Shown in pieces: positions 35,541 to 43,629 of a stretch of DNA of 64,000 bases. The stretch is from Myroides fluvii. GTDB taxonomy: Bacteria > Bacteroidota > Bacteroidia > Flavobacteriales > Flavobacteriaceae. Position 1 is the stretch's first letter; every line of letters starts with the position of its first letter. A program made the position numbers and the translations under genes. The notes below the pieces were generated by a model. That model was not told the origin of the DNA and made no database searches. It saw only the letters and a list, made by a program, of their open reading frames with translations. The DNA is taken from positions 3,554,501-3,618,500 of the forward strand of contig NZ_CP039934.1 of assembly GCF_009792295.1 (NCBI RefSeq). The letters run 5' to 3'.

Positions 35541-35876
35541 ATTATAGTTACTTTCAGTAAAAGATTAAGGGAAGCCAAAAACCTTTCCCAACAGGATTTG
35601 GCTAAATTGATTGGCAGTATGCATACCGTTATCGGACGTTATGAACGTGACGAGATGAAGCCTTCTATTGACGTTGTTAAAAGGTTAGCCGATGAACTCG
35701 GAACTACCGTTGGGTACTTGATTGGCGAAGCAAAAGAAGCCCAGTTTTTGAAAGACCCTACTATGTTGAAAAGATTTCAAGAGATTGACCAGCTCACAGA
35801 AAAAGACAAAGAATGTGTCTTTTCTTTACTCGATGCCTATCTTGCTAAAAGTAAATTACAAGCGTTTCTAAAATAA
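35541..35876 (+). CDS. XRE-family helix-turn-helix protein without an ATG start
   Basis: A 112-codon frame with an XRE/Cro HTH (FSKRLREAKNLSQQDLAKLI, VIGRYERDEMKPSIDVVKRL) and a helical C-terminus (LTEKDKECVFSLLDAYL). The HTH begins upstream of the first possible TTG (35598), so that start would destroy the domain. The natural N-terminus lines up with ATT at 35541 (IIVTFSKRL, where relatives read M-x-VTFSKRL). Either ATT is used or the start has mutated. It is the only plus-strand gene among the cassettes and faces them. Confidence 0.6.
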   Translation: MIVTFSKRLREAKNLSQQDLAKLIGSMHTVIGRYERDEMKPSIDVVKRLADELGTTVGYLIGEAKEAQFLKDPTMLKRFQEIDQLTEKDKECVFSLLDAYLAKSKLQAFLK

Positions 35877-35908
35877 ACAAAGCCACTCTCAATGAGTGGC
35901 TTTGTTTA
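35874..35908. terminator. Bidirectional terminator
   Basis: A perfect 15-bp stem TAAACAAAGCCACTC / GAGTGGCTTTGTTTA with loop TCAAT. It sits between the convergent XRE and immunity genes and overlaps both stop codons. Confidence 0.8.
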
Positions 35909-36446
35909 TTCTTAATAATCTAAATAAATTCCTAACGGCAAAAAATAGTGAGAGTAATGTTCCTATTATAAATATAAACTTCAAAAACTTTATTTTATTT
36001 GCTTTCTCTTCATCAATCTCAATCCATAGATAATTATCTCTAATTTGATTGTACTCGCTGTTCTCAATATCTTTAAATGATATAGTAGAATTTCCCTTGT
36101 TACTTTTGTAACCTGTTTCATAAGACTTCAAATATTTCACATTATTCAGACTATCAGTACATTTTAACAATACAGATATATCGTTATAACCATAGCCTAA
36201 AAATTTGTTTATTTTAAAACTACTTTGCCTATGTCTAAAACCTTTACCTGTTAATTCAAAGTCTTCTTCGTCAAGTAAAACAAACTCCCGTGGATAATCA
36301 GAATTGATTTTAGGTATTAATCCATAAGGCATATTTTTATTACAAAAATTGCATCCCAATCCATAATTATACCCTTTGATATCATAGCTTAAATAGAATA
36401 AAACAAATACAATAAACGATACCACAAATACTATTATTTTCTTCAT
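35889..36446 (-). CDS. Membrane protein, putative immunity protein of the 36.5-kb toxin
   Basis: A 185-residue protein with one N-terminal helix (IIVFVVSFIVFVLFYLSY), a periplasmic domain carrying a CNFC pair (GLGCNFCNKNMPYG) and a C-terminal helix (FLKFIFIIGTLLSLFFAV). It starts 11 bases after the RHS tip stop. The family is not recognised. The topology would place its domain outside the inner membrane. Confidence 0.65.
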   Translation of the reverse strand: MKKIIVFVVSFIVFVLFYLSYDIKGYNYGLGCNFCNKNMPYGLIPKINSDYPREFVLLDEEDFELTGKGFRHRQSSFKINKFLGYGYNDISVLLKCTDSLNNVKYLKSYETGYKSNKGNSTISFKDIENSEYNQIRDNYLWIEIDEEKANKIKFLKFIFIIGTLLSLFFAVRNLFRLLRINKATH

Positions 36447-36457
36447 AACACAGTAAA

Positions 36458-37438
36458 TTACTTATTGTCTTTAACAGGTTTAAAAAAGTACGTTCTTTCT
36501 CTTGTTTTATAATCATAAGGTGTTCCTCCTAATCTTTCCAAATTAGGTCCTTTCCCATCTGGTTTGAATTTATCAATATTCAACCAACCTCCTAAAACCT
36601 TTTCATCTATAAAATCAGGGTCCCAAAATCCATCTCTTGAAAACAACGTATAATTTACAGAACTTGATGTTTCATTCCCACCTACACTATAATCTACATT
36701 TGTTCTACCTATATGGAAGGTAGATTTTGTTAAATCAACTGAAAAATACCCCTCCGGATCAACAACTGTACTTGTTATTTTAGTATGCTTCTCTTGGAAT
36801 TTACTCGATGATAATAATTCTCTTGTGGATTGGTCGCCTACATCTGCAGATGCCCCTTTCCCAGAAAAATAATGATTAGTTGCCTCTTTAGTATTATTTA
36901 CTACAGCGCCACTTCCTGATTTTGTTCCTACCCATAAACTGTTTTTAGCAAAAGATTGTCCTTCTTTTAAATTCAAAACACCTTTATCATTCGCTGTAAC
37001 TCCACCTCTGTTTAGTATTGTCATTGCGTTCTTCTGGCTTGTTCCTAAAAACTTAGCCATTGAATAAGAATTATCTCCTTTTTGTGCCATAAGATTCCCT
37101 GTTGCATCCCATTCCCAACGTCCATCTGGGTCAGTATATCGAAGTGGGTTATTAAAACCGTAACGGTATGGTGTCCAGCCAGGTGCTTGTTCAGCCAACG
37201 GGTCCACACTCAAAAATATACTCGCTCCCGGATCGTAATAACGTGCTCCGTAATAGTAATAGCCTGTTTGTGCATCCAATTCCTTCGCATTAAACTTATA
37301 CACATTCTCTAAAAGGTTATTATTACTCTGTTCCACCATTACCTCACCAAATGGTAAATACTCAATGTATTGTACGGGTGTTCCTAAAACATCTGTAATA
37401 TACGAAGTACTTCCTAAACAAAGTTCATCGAATACCAA
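36458..37438 (-). CDS. RHS core fragment with unknown C-terminal toxin
   Basis: RHS core (GSTSYITDVLGTPVQYIEYL, GYYYYGARYYDPGASIF, APGWTPYRYGFNNPLRYTD) ends at DPDGRW. The ~220-residue tip starts with a LysM-like stretch (KGDNSYSMAKFLGTSQKNAM). It ends in a distinctive block (TKSTFHIGRTNVDYSVGG, YTLFSRDGFWDPDFIDEK, KGPNLERLGGTPYDYKTRE). I do not recognise the toxin family. The frame opens inside the 47-bp insert. This copy's core is diverged from the other two. Confidence 0.65.
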   Translation of the reverse strand: MVFDELCLGSTSYITDVLGTPVQYIEYLPFGEVMVEQSNNNLLENVYKFNAKELDAQTGYYYYGARYYDPGASIFLSVDPLAEQAPGWTPYRYGFNNPLRYTDPDGRWEWDATGNLMAQKGDNSYSMAKFLGTSQKNAMTILNRGGVTANDKGVLNLKEGQSFAKNSLWVGTKSGSGAVVNNTKEATNHYFSGKGASADVGDQSTRELLSSSKFQEKHTKITSTVVDPEGYFSVDLTKSTFHIGRTNVDYSVGGNETSSSVNYTLFSRDGFWDPDFIDEKVLGGWLNIDKFKPDGKGPNLERLGGTPYDYKTRERTYFFKPVKDNK

Positions 37439-37461
37439 AACAAATAGAATCGTTAATGAGA
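37415..37461 (-). mobile_element. 47-bp insert in the RHS core, copy 3
   Basis: The same insert and junctions as at 29311-29357, although the downstream RHS core has diverged. Confidence 0.65.
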
Positions 37462-37758
37462 TAAATGGTCGCTATGATACCACCAAACAGGACCGTGTTC
37501 CAAGAAAGGATCTTCTATGTTAATAATTTCAAAAGGAGGATTATTATTTTTCCATTCGTCATCTTTTTTACCAGGGCCTAGTTCCTCTTCTGGAAATTCA
37601 GGTTCGGGCTCAGGTTGCGGATCTGGCTCTTGTGGAAGAGGCGGAACCGTTAATTTACAAAAAGTAAAAATAAATCCATATTCATTGTATCCTGACATAT
37701 CAGGTAAATCATAACATTCCTTGCAATTTGGACAAGTTAAACAGTTATAATACTTCAA
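37453..37758 (-). pseudogene. Upstream RHS segment cut off by the 47-bp insert, copy 3
   Basis: The same 101 codons as the segments at 29349 and 32430 (silent differences only). Confidence 0.7.
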
Positions 37759-37864
37759 TAGCCACCAATAAATCTCCGGTTTATCTTCCTTATCCTCATA
37801 GTACTCTATAAAAGTAAGGAATTGATTGTAACATATCCTGATTTACATCTTCTATCTCCTACTC

Positions 37865-38140
37865 TTGGTTTTACAAAACCAACTGTTCCTATAAAAGTAG
37901 GATTTATTTCAATTGAAAAACGGATCATCACTCAAAAAATGCATCTGTCAATTACCCTAATAACCATCCGGTATCCCGTTCACTACCCACACTCGTCATG
38001 TCGCCCTGAGGCAACGAAGGGTCGCATCCTACAAGGCGTTGAAAGACGGCGTTGAGTGACGAGCGTTGATTGTTGATTGACGGGTGTTGAATAACAGATG
38101 CGATTTCTCCTTCGTCGAAATGACATGACGGCGTTGAGTG
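37865..38140. repeat. Dispersed repeat R1, copy 6, at the right end of the array
   Basis: R1 with the GTTGATTGACG tail as in copies 1 and 2. It marks the upstream edge of the last cassette. Confidence 0.8.
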
Positions 38141-38978
38141 ACGCGGGTTTAGGCCCGTTCACTACCCACACTCGTCATGCTCTGCGGTTACGAAGAATCG
38201 CACGGGTTATTCTTTTATGTAGGGGTTAGAAGGGTTAGGATGTTTAGAAGGGTTAAACCAATTAACCCAACTCCCATCTAACCAATCAGCCGCTCACCGT
38301 CAACTGTTCACTGTAAACCACCTGTTAATCCCTTGTCCATTTTTCCCATAATTGTACCGTTTACTTGATGAATACTAATTTTTGAGATTATGTGTCGTAG
38401 CTACCTTCACTAATGTTCTCGTTGCAATACTAAAAAAAAACACACGTACAATACCCCCTTCCGTATTTGTCCACTTTTGTCCTAAAATGGGTAAAAACTT
38501 CCACTTTTGTCCAGTACAAAAAACACAACACACTATTAATCAATGCACTTACAAGAATAAGTTTAGAGTTCCTTTTGGGTTTGTTTTGGGTTTCCTTTGT
38601 GTTTGCTTGGTTTGAGGGCCTTTTACCAAACAAACCCTAAAGAAAGATATAACAAACCCATAACGAAGAGCTAATAAATCCTCTCCTAAACCCTCATTTT
38701 ATGGGCTTTTTTTTGCTCTTTGTGAAGTTGTGAATTGGAAAGAAGAGAGAAGAGAAACATAGCGTAAATTGGTGAGATAAATCGCATCCGTTACTCAAGA
38801 ACTCGTAGGATGCGACCTATCTCACCGAGTTTCTATTTTGTTTTGGAGTTCGATGAACCTCCGATTTCTCCTTTCGTCGAGGTGATTACTGTGCGTGAGT
38901 ACTGTGCGTGCGAGTGACAGATAGGCTTATCTTTAATCGGTTCGATGGGTTAAACCCTCTCACCAACTCATCACCCCA
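38141..38978. other. Noncoding stretch with repeat fragments
   Basis: It holds AGAAGGGTTA repeats near 38230, CCACTTTTGTCC twice near 38470-38515, a 41/42-bp unit near 38820-38865 and a GCGTGAGTACTGT doublet near 38890. No gene is supported. The frame at 38382 looks like an artefact. Confidence 0.5.
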
Positions 38979-39386
38979 TCAAAGCCACCTCACCCCATAA
39001 TACATACCCCAGGCGATCACCACAATAATCGTAATCCATACCCAATACGGAATACTCTGAGGAGTTTCACTTCCCGTGATTAAAAATGTCTTAGGATCTG
39101 CTTTGCCATAGGCATTAATCATAATATCAACCACGCCATCCACAACGGCTTGTTCTTTGATTCCCTCCACCTCAATGGATGGGCCATTTTTTACGGTAAA
39201 GGGGATAAAGCGAATCCCTTGTTTTCCTTCCCCATCTTGACTGACAATTTTTAACACATGCGCTCCATCGCTTAGTCGTTGGGTATCGAGTTCAAACGAA
39301 ACTGGAGTTTCCAATAGGGCTAAGGGTTTTTCTTCCTCATCAATAAAGAGGAAAACTTTATTTTTTTGTTCCATAGTAGGCTTCAT
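38979..39386 (-). CDS. Membrane-anchored protein of the cbb3 oxidase cluster
   Basis: A 135-residue protein. The N-terminal ~105 residues form a beta-rich domain (VFLFIDEEEKPLALLETPVS, DGAHVLKIVSQDGEG) and the C-terminus is a single helix (YWVWITIIVVIAWGMYYGV). The likely start is MEQKNKVFLF, four codons in. It has no haem or copper motif. It is the last gene of the oxidase cluster and overlaps the preceding gene by 29 bases, so it is probably an accessory or assembly factor. The exact role is unknown. Confidence 0.65.
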   Translation of the reverse strand: MKPTMEQKNKVFLFIDEEEKPLALLETPVSFELDTQRLSDGAHVLKIVSQDGEGKQGIRFIPFTVKNGPSIEVEGIKEQAVVDGVVDIMINAYGKADPKTFLITGSETPQSIPYWVWITIIVVIAWGMYYGVRWL

Positions 39387-39648
39387 TTAAAACAGTTCTC
39401 TTGATGTGATTTCTCTGCTTTTCTCCTGGTTTCACCAACCATTTCACGGAAAAGAACAACGTCAATGCCACGATAATGGCGACGATTCCAATAATGAGAT
39501 AATCCCATTGACTATCGGGTCCTGCTCCATGTACCACTCCTTTTAAAAGCTTGGGTTGATTGCGTTCGCAAACAGGACAGGCATACGCTGTAGTCGTGGC
39601 AATACCCACCACAATCAAAGCTACTATTCGTTGATTTACTTTCCTCAT
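39358..39648 (-). CDS. Small CPVC-containing membrane protein of the oxidase cluster
   Basis: A 96-residue protein: signal peptide (IVALIVVGIATTTAYA), then CPVCERNQPKLLKG just after the cleavage site, one membrane helix (YLIIGIVAIIVALTLFFSV) and a basic tail. The exported CxxC pair suggests redox or copper handling. It overlaps its neighbours on both sides (4 and 29 bases), so it is co-translated with the oxidase genes. Confidence 0.65.
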   Translation of the reverse strand: MRKVNQRIVALIVVGIATTTAYACPVCERNQPKLLKGVVHGAGPDSQWDYLIIGIVAIIVALTLFFSVKWLVKPGEKQRNHIKRTVLNEAYYGTKK

Positions 39649-40658
39649 TTTGCTTTCATTTCATTAATATAATTCAGGATTTGTTGTACTTCCTCTACGC
39701 TTACTTTGGGCGCTTGATTCCCCCAATTATTTCGCTCGTAATTGACAATTGCGGTTACTTCTTTTGCCGTCCAATTTAAATTGGTTCCAACAGCAGGCAT
39801 CACCCCATATTCCCCTCGAGCATCGTAGCCATTCATGATGATATCGACAAAGAGTTGTATATTTTCACTCATGACAATGGGACTATTTTTCAGCGGGGGA
39901 AAAGCCCCCGCTAATCCCTCTCCATTTGCCTGGTGACAAGCGGCACAATTGTTTGCGTAAAGGTTTTTTCCATCGGCTTCTGTTTCGTCTACTTGTTCCG
40001 TACCCCCCGTTATAGCCTCCTGTTTGAGTGGATACAAGAATTCGGGGGCTACGGTGGCTTCTGGTAGTTTGGCTTGTTTTAATTCTTGCAGATAAGCCAC
40101 TAAATCCAAAGCTTCTTGTGTAGCAACTACTTTTCCTTTTGCGGAAGAGACAACCCCTTCTGGAACAGCCACAACAACATCGGTGTCTGTTGGATTTTGC
40201 TTATAATCAAACAAAAAAGGATACGCTGGCATAATAGATTCTTTCACTACAATACGCGGATTAAACAAATGCACCAGATGCCAATCTAAACTAGGCTGAC
40301 GTGTGCCTATATCTGTTAAATCTGGTCCGGTGCGCTCTGTCCCCATTAACGTAGCCGTATTGATCCACACATCCATTCGCTTATTGGTGGCATAATCCGC
40401 AGCCATCGACGGACGTTCTCCCCATTTGCGATCCATCTCCACATTGCGGACTTGCTGACTGTGGCAAGCGACACATCCGTTGGCAATAAAGACCTGTTTA
40501 CCCCGCACTGCCGCTTCACTTAGGGGAATGGCATCCGGCAAAGGCTGTATTTTCGCTTGATTGTCTAGTGCAGGTAGTATAGCGACAAATAAAGTCAAAA
40601 CGATAAATAACGCACTGGCAACGAGGTATAGTTTTTTGTGATTATTGAAGATCTCCAT
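39645..40658 (-). CDS. cbb3 oxidase CcoO-like subunit fused to a second cytochrome c domain
   Basis: A membrane-anchored di-haem cytochrome c of 337 residues. One N-terminal helix (YLVASALFIVLTLFVAILPA) precedes a CcoO domain with haem site CVACHSQQVR. A C-terminal CcoP-like domain follows with CAACHQANGEGLAGAFPPL and a distal methionine region (YGVMPAVG). The start at 40658 (MEIFNNHKKLY) fits the CcoO N-terminus. The frame to 40736 runs back into ccoN. Standard clusters have separate CcoO (one haem) and CcoP (two haems). Here the electron-entry subunits are merged into one two-haem protein. Confidence 0.85.
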   Translation of the reverse strand: MEIFNNHKKLYLVASALFIVLTLFVAILPALDNQAKIQPLPDAIPLSEAAVRGKQVFIANGCVACHSQQVRNVEMDRKWGERPSMAADYATNKRMDVWINTATLMGTERTGPDLTDIGTRQPSLDWHLVHLFNPRIVVKESIMPAYPFLFDYKQNPTDTDVVVAVPEGVVSSAKGKVVATQEALDLVAYLQELKQAKLPEATVAPEFLYPLKQEAITGGTEQVDETEADGKNLYANNCAACHQANGEGLAGAFPPLKNSPIVMSENIQLFVDIIMNGYDARGEYGVMPAVGTNLNWTAKEVTAIVNYERNNWGNQAPKVSVEEVQQILNYINEMKAK

Positions 40659-40668
40659 AATTGAATCA

Positions 40669-42801
40669 TTAAGAATTTGTATTCGACTTGATTTGTTGTT
40701 GTAATTGCTCAAGGGCAACATCGGCAAGAGCCACATCTTTCAGTTGTTCTGCTCTCGTCATGCGATAGAAGTTAAAAGCAAAAAACAAATGAGAAACCCA
40801 CATCAGCGTTCCACCAATCGCACGCCACAGCCAATACGGCATCATGAGTTTGACGCTTTCAATAAAAGGAGCATCTCCCATCCAGAGTATTCCGCGCAGC
40901 GTTCCGCCATACATGAGGGGAATCGAGTAAAACAACAACCCAATTAAAGCCAACCAAAAATGTGCTCCTACCGTAATTTGAGGGGCTTCTTTTCCTGTTA
41001 ATTGAGGAACGAGCGCATAAATTCCCCCCCAAAGTAAAAAGGCAATGATACCATACATCGTCAGATGCGAATGCGCCACGGTAAAATCAGTAAAATGCCA
41101 AAGGAGGTTGGTAAAGCGAAAAGACTCAGCCGTACCTTGTAGCGAACCCGTAAAGTAGAAGATAATTCCCACGACAAAAAAGGGAACGGTGTAGCTATCC
41201 TTTACCTTGTGCCAAGCCCCTTTAAAGGTCATCACAAAGTTCGTGGTTCCAGCTACTACGGGAATCACCATACCCACACTGGCAACAATCGCAACCGTTT
41301 GCAACCACCACGGAATAGCGCTAAACACAAAATGATGCGTTCCGATGAGCGTATAAAACAAAATCTGCGTCCAAAAAGCAAGAATACCCAAGCTATACGA
41401 GTAAATGGGTTTGTTGAGCTGTTGAGGCACAAAATAATAGACAATTCCCAGGGTAAACAACATAAACCACATGCCTACGGCTTGATGCATATAGTAGCCC
41501 TGAACAATCGTTTCTCCCAAACCATCTTGCCAAAAAGGCAAATAGCCAACCACAGCTACCACAGTGATAAAAATAACCGCTGCAACAATGTACCAATTGG
41601 AAATATAAATCTCTTCCGTTTTTCGCTGTGCTATTGTTTTAAGGTAGTTACTTAAGGTAAACCCCAGTCCCAAAGCAAAAAGCAACATAATGGGCCAGAT
41701 GTACTCTCTATACTCTCCACCTCCGTTGTTTATGCCAGCCATCAAACTAATTGATCCAAGCAAAACCGAGGCGTTAATCAAAATTAACGAATACCATGCC
41801 CCTTTATAACTAGCTAAGGTTGTATTACTCACACGTGGCACGATATAGTATCCCAAACCAAGCATCCCCAATGAAGACCATCCCCAAAACACCGCATTCG
41901 TATGTACAGGTCGGAGTCGGCCAAAACTCAACCAACTCGTTTGATCGATATCTGGAGCGACAAACTTAATTCCCAAATATTCCCCTATGGTGGTTCCAAT
42001 TAACAACCAAAAAGAAGCCGTTCCCAAAAACCAAAGCACAATACGAGTCAATTGAGGGTCAATCGTTGCATTTGTACTATTTTTCTTTTTGGCAGACACC
42101 ACAGGCAATCCCCCCTTTTCCCGAATCGCAATTAATCCTCTCTTATCTTCTGGTCCCTCCTTCCCTGCGTGTTCTCCCTTGGAAAAAGTATAATCTAAAG
42201 CCTCCTTTCGCTGCATAAAAACTTCCAAATCCTCTTCGGATAAATTCTCAAAATAATGCACCAAATGATCAATATCGCGCTTGGTCATTTTTTCCTTCTG
42301 ACTCAGGATGAGATGACGCACTTGAACCACCATCATCCATATTCCCAACAGAATGGGAATCATCAACAGTCCGATCGTAATTAAAATACCAGGTTCTTTC
42401 AACAAGGGACGATCCTCGAGTTTCATAGAAGTTTGTGCCCAAGCAGAAGATTGAAAAAACAACCCAACGAGCAACACTAAGGTGTGTTTTTTAGAACGCA
42501 AAACCAACAGTAATTGCTTCATCTGACTGGGTTTTAATTGCGTGAGAGACTGATTCTCTCGCTTTATCACTTGAATTTTACTCTTTTGATACGTCTGCAG
42601 TAGACTTTTGGCTTCTACATATAAAAATACGCAGGCAAGCACCAAGCCAATTCCCATAAGCAACAGGAACAAAAGCGCGGTACTATTGGCGTTAAACGCA
42701 AAAGAGAAAGGTTGCATCGATTGTGTTTCAACCGCAATCGCTGGTACAAATGACAACGAGGTAAGCGGAACAAAACAGGTCGTAAAAAAGACAGTTTTCA
42801 T
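40669..42801 (-). CDS. cbb3-type oxidase catalytic subunit (CcoN-like) with long N-terminal extension
   Basis: The oxygen-reducing subunit, 710 residues, about twelve helices in the core. Haem b ligand H300 (RLRPVHTNAVFWGW). CuB ligands H439 (YYMHQAVG), H489 and H490 (TLIGTHHFVF). Catalytic tyrosine Y483, six residues before the HH pair as in cbb3 enzymes. Haem ligands H577 and H579 (FTVAHSHLTMYG). No NO-reductase-type glutamate follows H439. The first ~240 residues are extra: a signal/membrane unit (1-65), a second signal-peptide-like segment from M94 (MKQLLLVLRSKKHTLVLLVG), a helix (~138-162) and a charged linker. Translation could start at M94. It is co-oriented with the CcoO-like gene. 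Confidence 0.85.
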   Translation of the reverse strand: MKTVFFTTCFVPLTSLSFVPAIAVETQSMQPFSFAFNANSTALLFLLLMGIGLVLACVFLYVEAKSLLQTYQKSKIQVIKRENQSLTQLKPSQMKQLLLVLRSKKHTLVLLVGLFFQSSAWAQTSMKLEDRPLLKEPGILITIGLLMIPILLGIWMMVVQVRHLILSQKEKMTKRDIDHLVHYFENLSEEDLEVFMQRKEALDYTFSKGEHAGKEGPEDKRGLIAIREKGGLPVVSAKKKNSTNATIDPQLTRIVLWFLGTASFWLLIGTTIGEYLGIKFVAPDIDQTSWLSFGRLRPVHTNAVFWGWSSLGMLGLGYYIVPRVSNTTLASYKGAWYSLILINASVLLGSISLMAGINNGGGEYREYIWPIMLLFALGLGFTLSNYLKTIAQRKTEEIYISNWYIVAAVIFITVVAVVGYLPFWQDGLGETIVQGYYMHQAVGMWFMLFTLGIVYYFVPQQLNKPIYSYSLGILAFWTQILFYTLIGTHHFVFSAIPWWLQTVAIVASVGMVIPVVAGTTNFVMTFKGAWHKVKDSYTVPFFVVGIIFYFTGSLQGTAESFRFTNLLWHFTDFTVAHSHLTMYGIIAFLLWGGIYALVPQLTGKEAPQITVGAHFWLALIGLLFYSIPLMYGGTLRGILWMGDAPFIESVKLMMPYWLWRAIGGTLMWVSHLFFAFNFYRMTRAEQLKDVALADVALEQLQQQIKSNTNS

Positions 42802-43584
42802 GCTAAGTATGTATTACAGTTTATTTCAAAGACAAGTCCCCCCTGAAAGAAGGATGCTCCAATACGAGGTACAAATCCCTATCTACCAGCAGCTCTCTTC
42901 TTCCTTTTCTGGATTTCTTCCTCATTTACCCGCAAAGGTAAAGCTCCCTTGTACTATAGGTATGGTGCAGATTTTACAAAAAGGAATAGACCAGATTGAA
43001 AAGAAGAAATCGGAGCGTAGTGAAAATCGAAACGTAGTGAAAATCGTAACGTAGTGAAAATCGTAACGTAGTGAAGATTCATCGAACTCCAAAACCAATA
43101 TAAAATAGGTGAGATATATTCATCGAGCTCCAAAACCAATATAAAATAGGTGAGATAGACGATGAAACGATGAGAGGATGAGAGGATGAGATTTTCTAAT
43201 TTAAGGATACATCTATTCTTTAAACGATAATCTGGCAAAAAAGCGAAATAGTTATCGGTTGATTGTTGTTTGTTGATTGTTGTTTGTTGATTGTTGTTTG
43301 TTGTTGAGATTTTCTGAGTAGGCATTTGTTCTTTAATCGAAAGAATTACACAAAAAAGCGAAGAAGCAAAAAAGCAACTTGCGAAATAGTTATCGGTTGT
43401 TTGTTGATTGTTGTTGAGATTTTCTGAGTAGGCATTTGTTCGCTAATCGAAAGAATTACACAAAAAAGCGAAGAAGCAACTTGCAAAAAAGCAACTTGCG
43501 AAAAAACAACTTGCGAAAAAACAAAACGCACACCACCACACCCTCAACAAAAAAAAGACCAATTCATCTTTTATTTACTCCTTT

Positions 43585-43598
43585 GTGATTTGAATCAT
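43585..43598 (+). promoter_or_regulatory. Crp/Fnr-type box upstream of the nos operon
   Basis: G-TGAT-TTGA-ATCA-T keeps the TGAT-N4-ATCA core of the Fnr consensus (TTGAT-N4-ATCAA). Its centre is about 34 bases before the centre of the -7 element, close to a class II activator position. Confidence 0.5.
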
Positions 43599-43621
43599 AA
43601 AAAGCAGGTGTAAGAAGGCGG

Positions 43622-43629
43622 TAACTTTG
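43622..43629 (+). promoter_or_regulatory. -7 element of the nos operon
   Basis: TAacTTTG, 29 bases before ATG 43659. There is no -33 TTTG at the right spacing, as expected of an activator-dependent promoter. Confidence 0.5.

Noticed and set aside
20950..38140. Integron-like interpretation of the cassette array
   Set aside because: No integrase gene and no attC-like palindromes between every cassette. The repeats differ in type and position, and homologous recombination explains the borders better.
38382..38633. Small frames on both strands in the gap before the oxidase cluster
   Set aside because: They are low complexity (FVLGFLCVCL, NTKETQNKPKRN) and consist of repeat fragments.
40669..42801. 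Idea that the CcoN-like protein is an NO reductase because it lies by the nos genes
   Set aside because: The oxygen-reductase tyrosine (Y483) is at its exact cbb3 spacing from the CuB histidines, and the NO-reductase glutamates are absent around H439.
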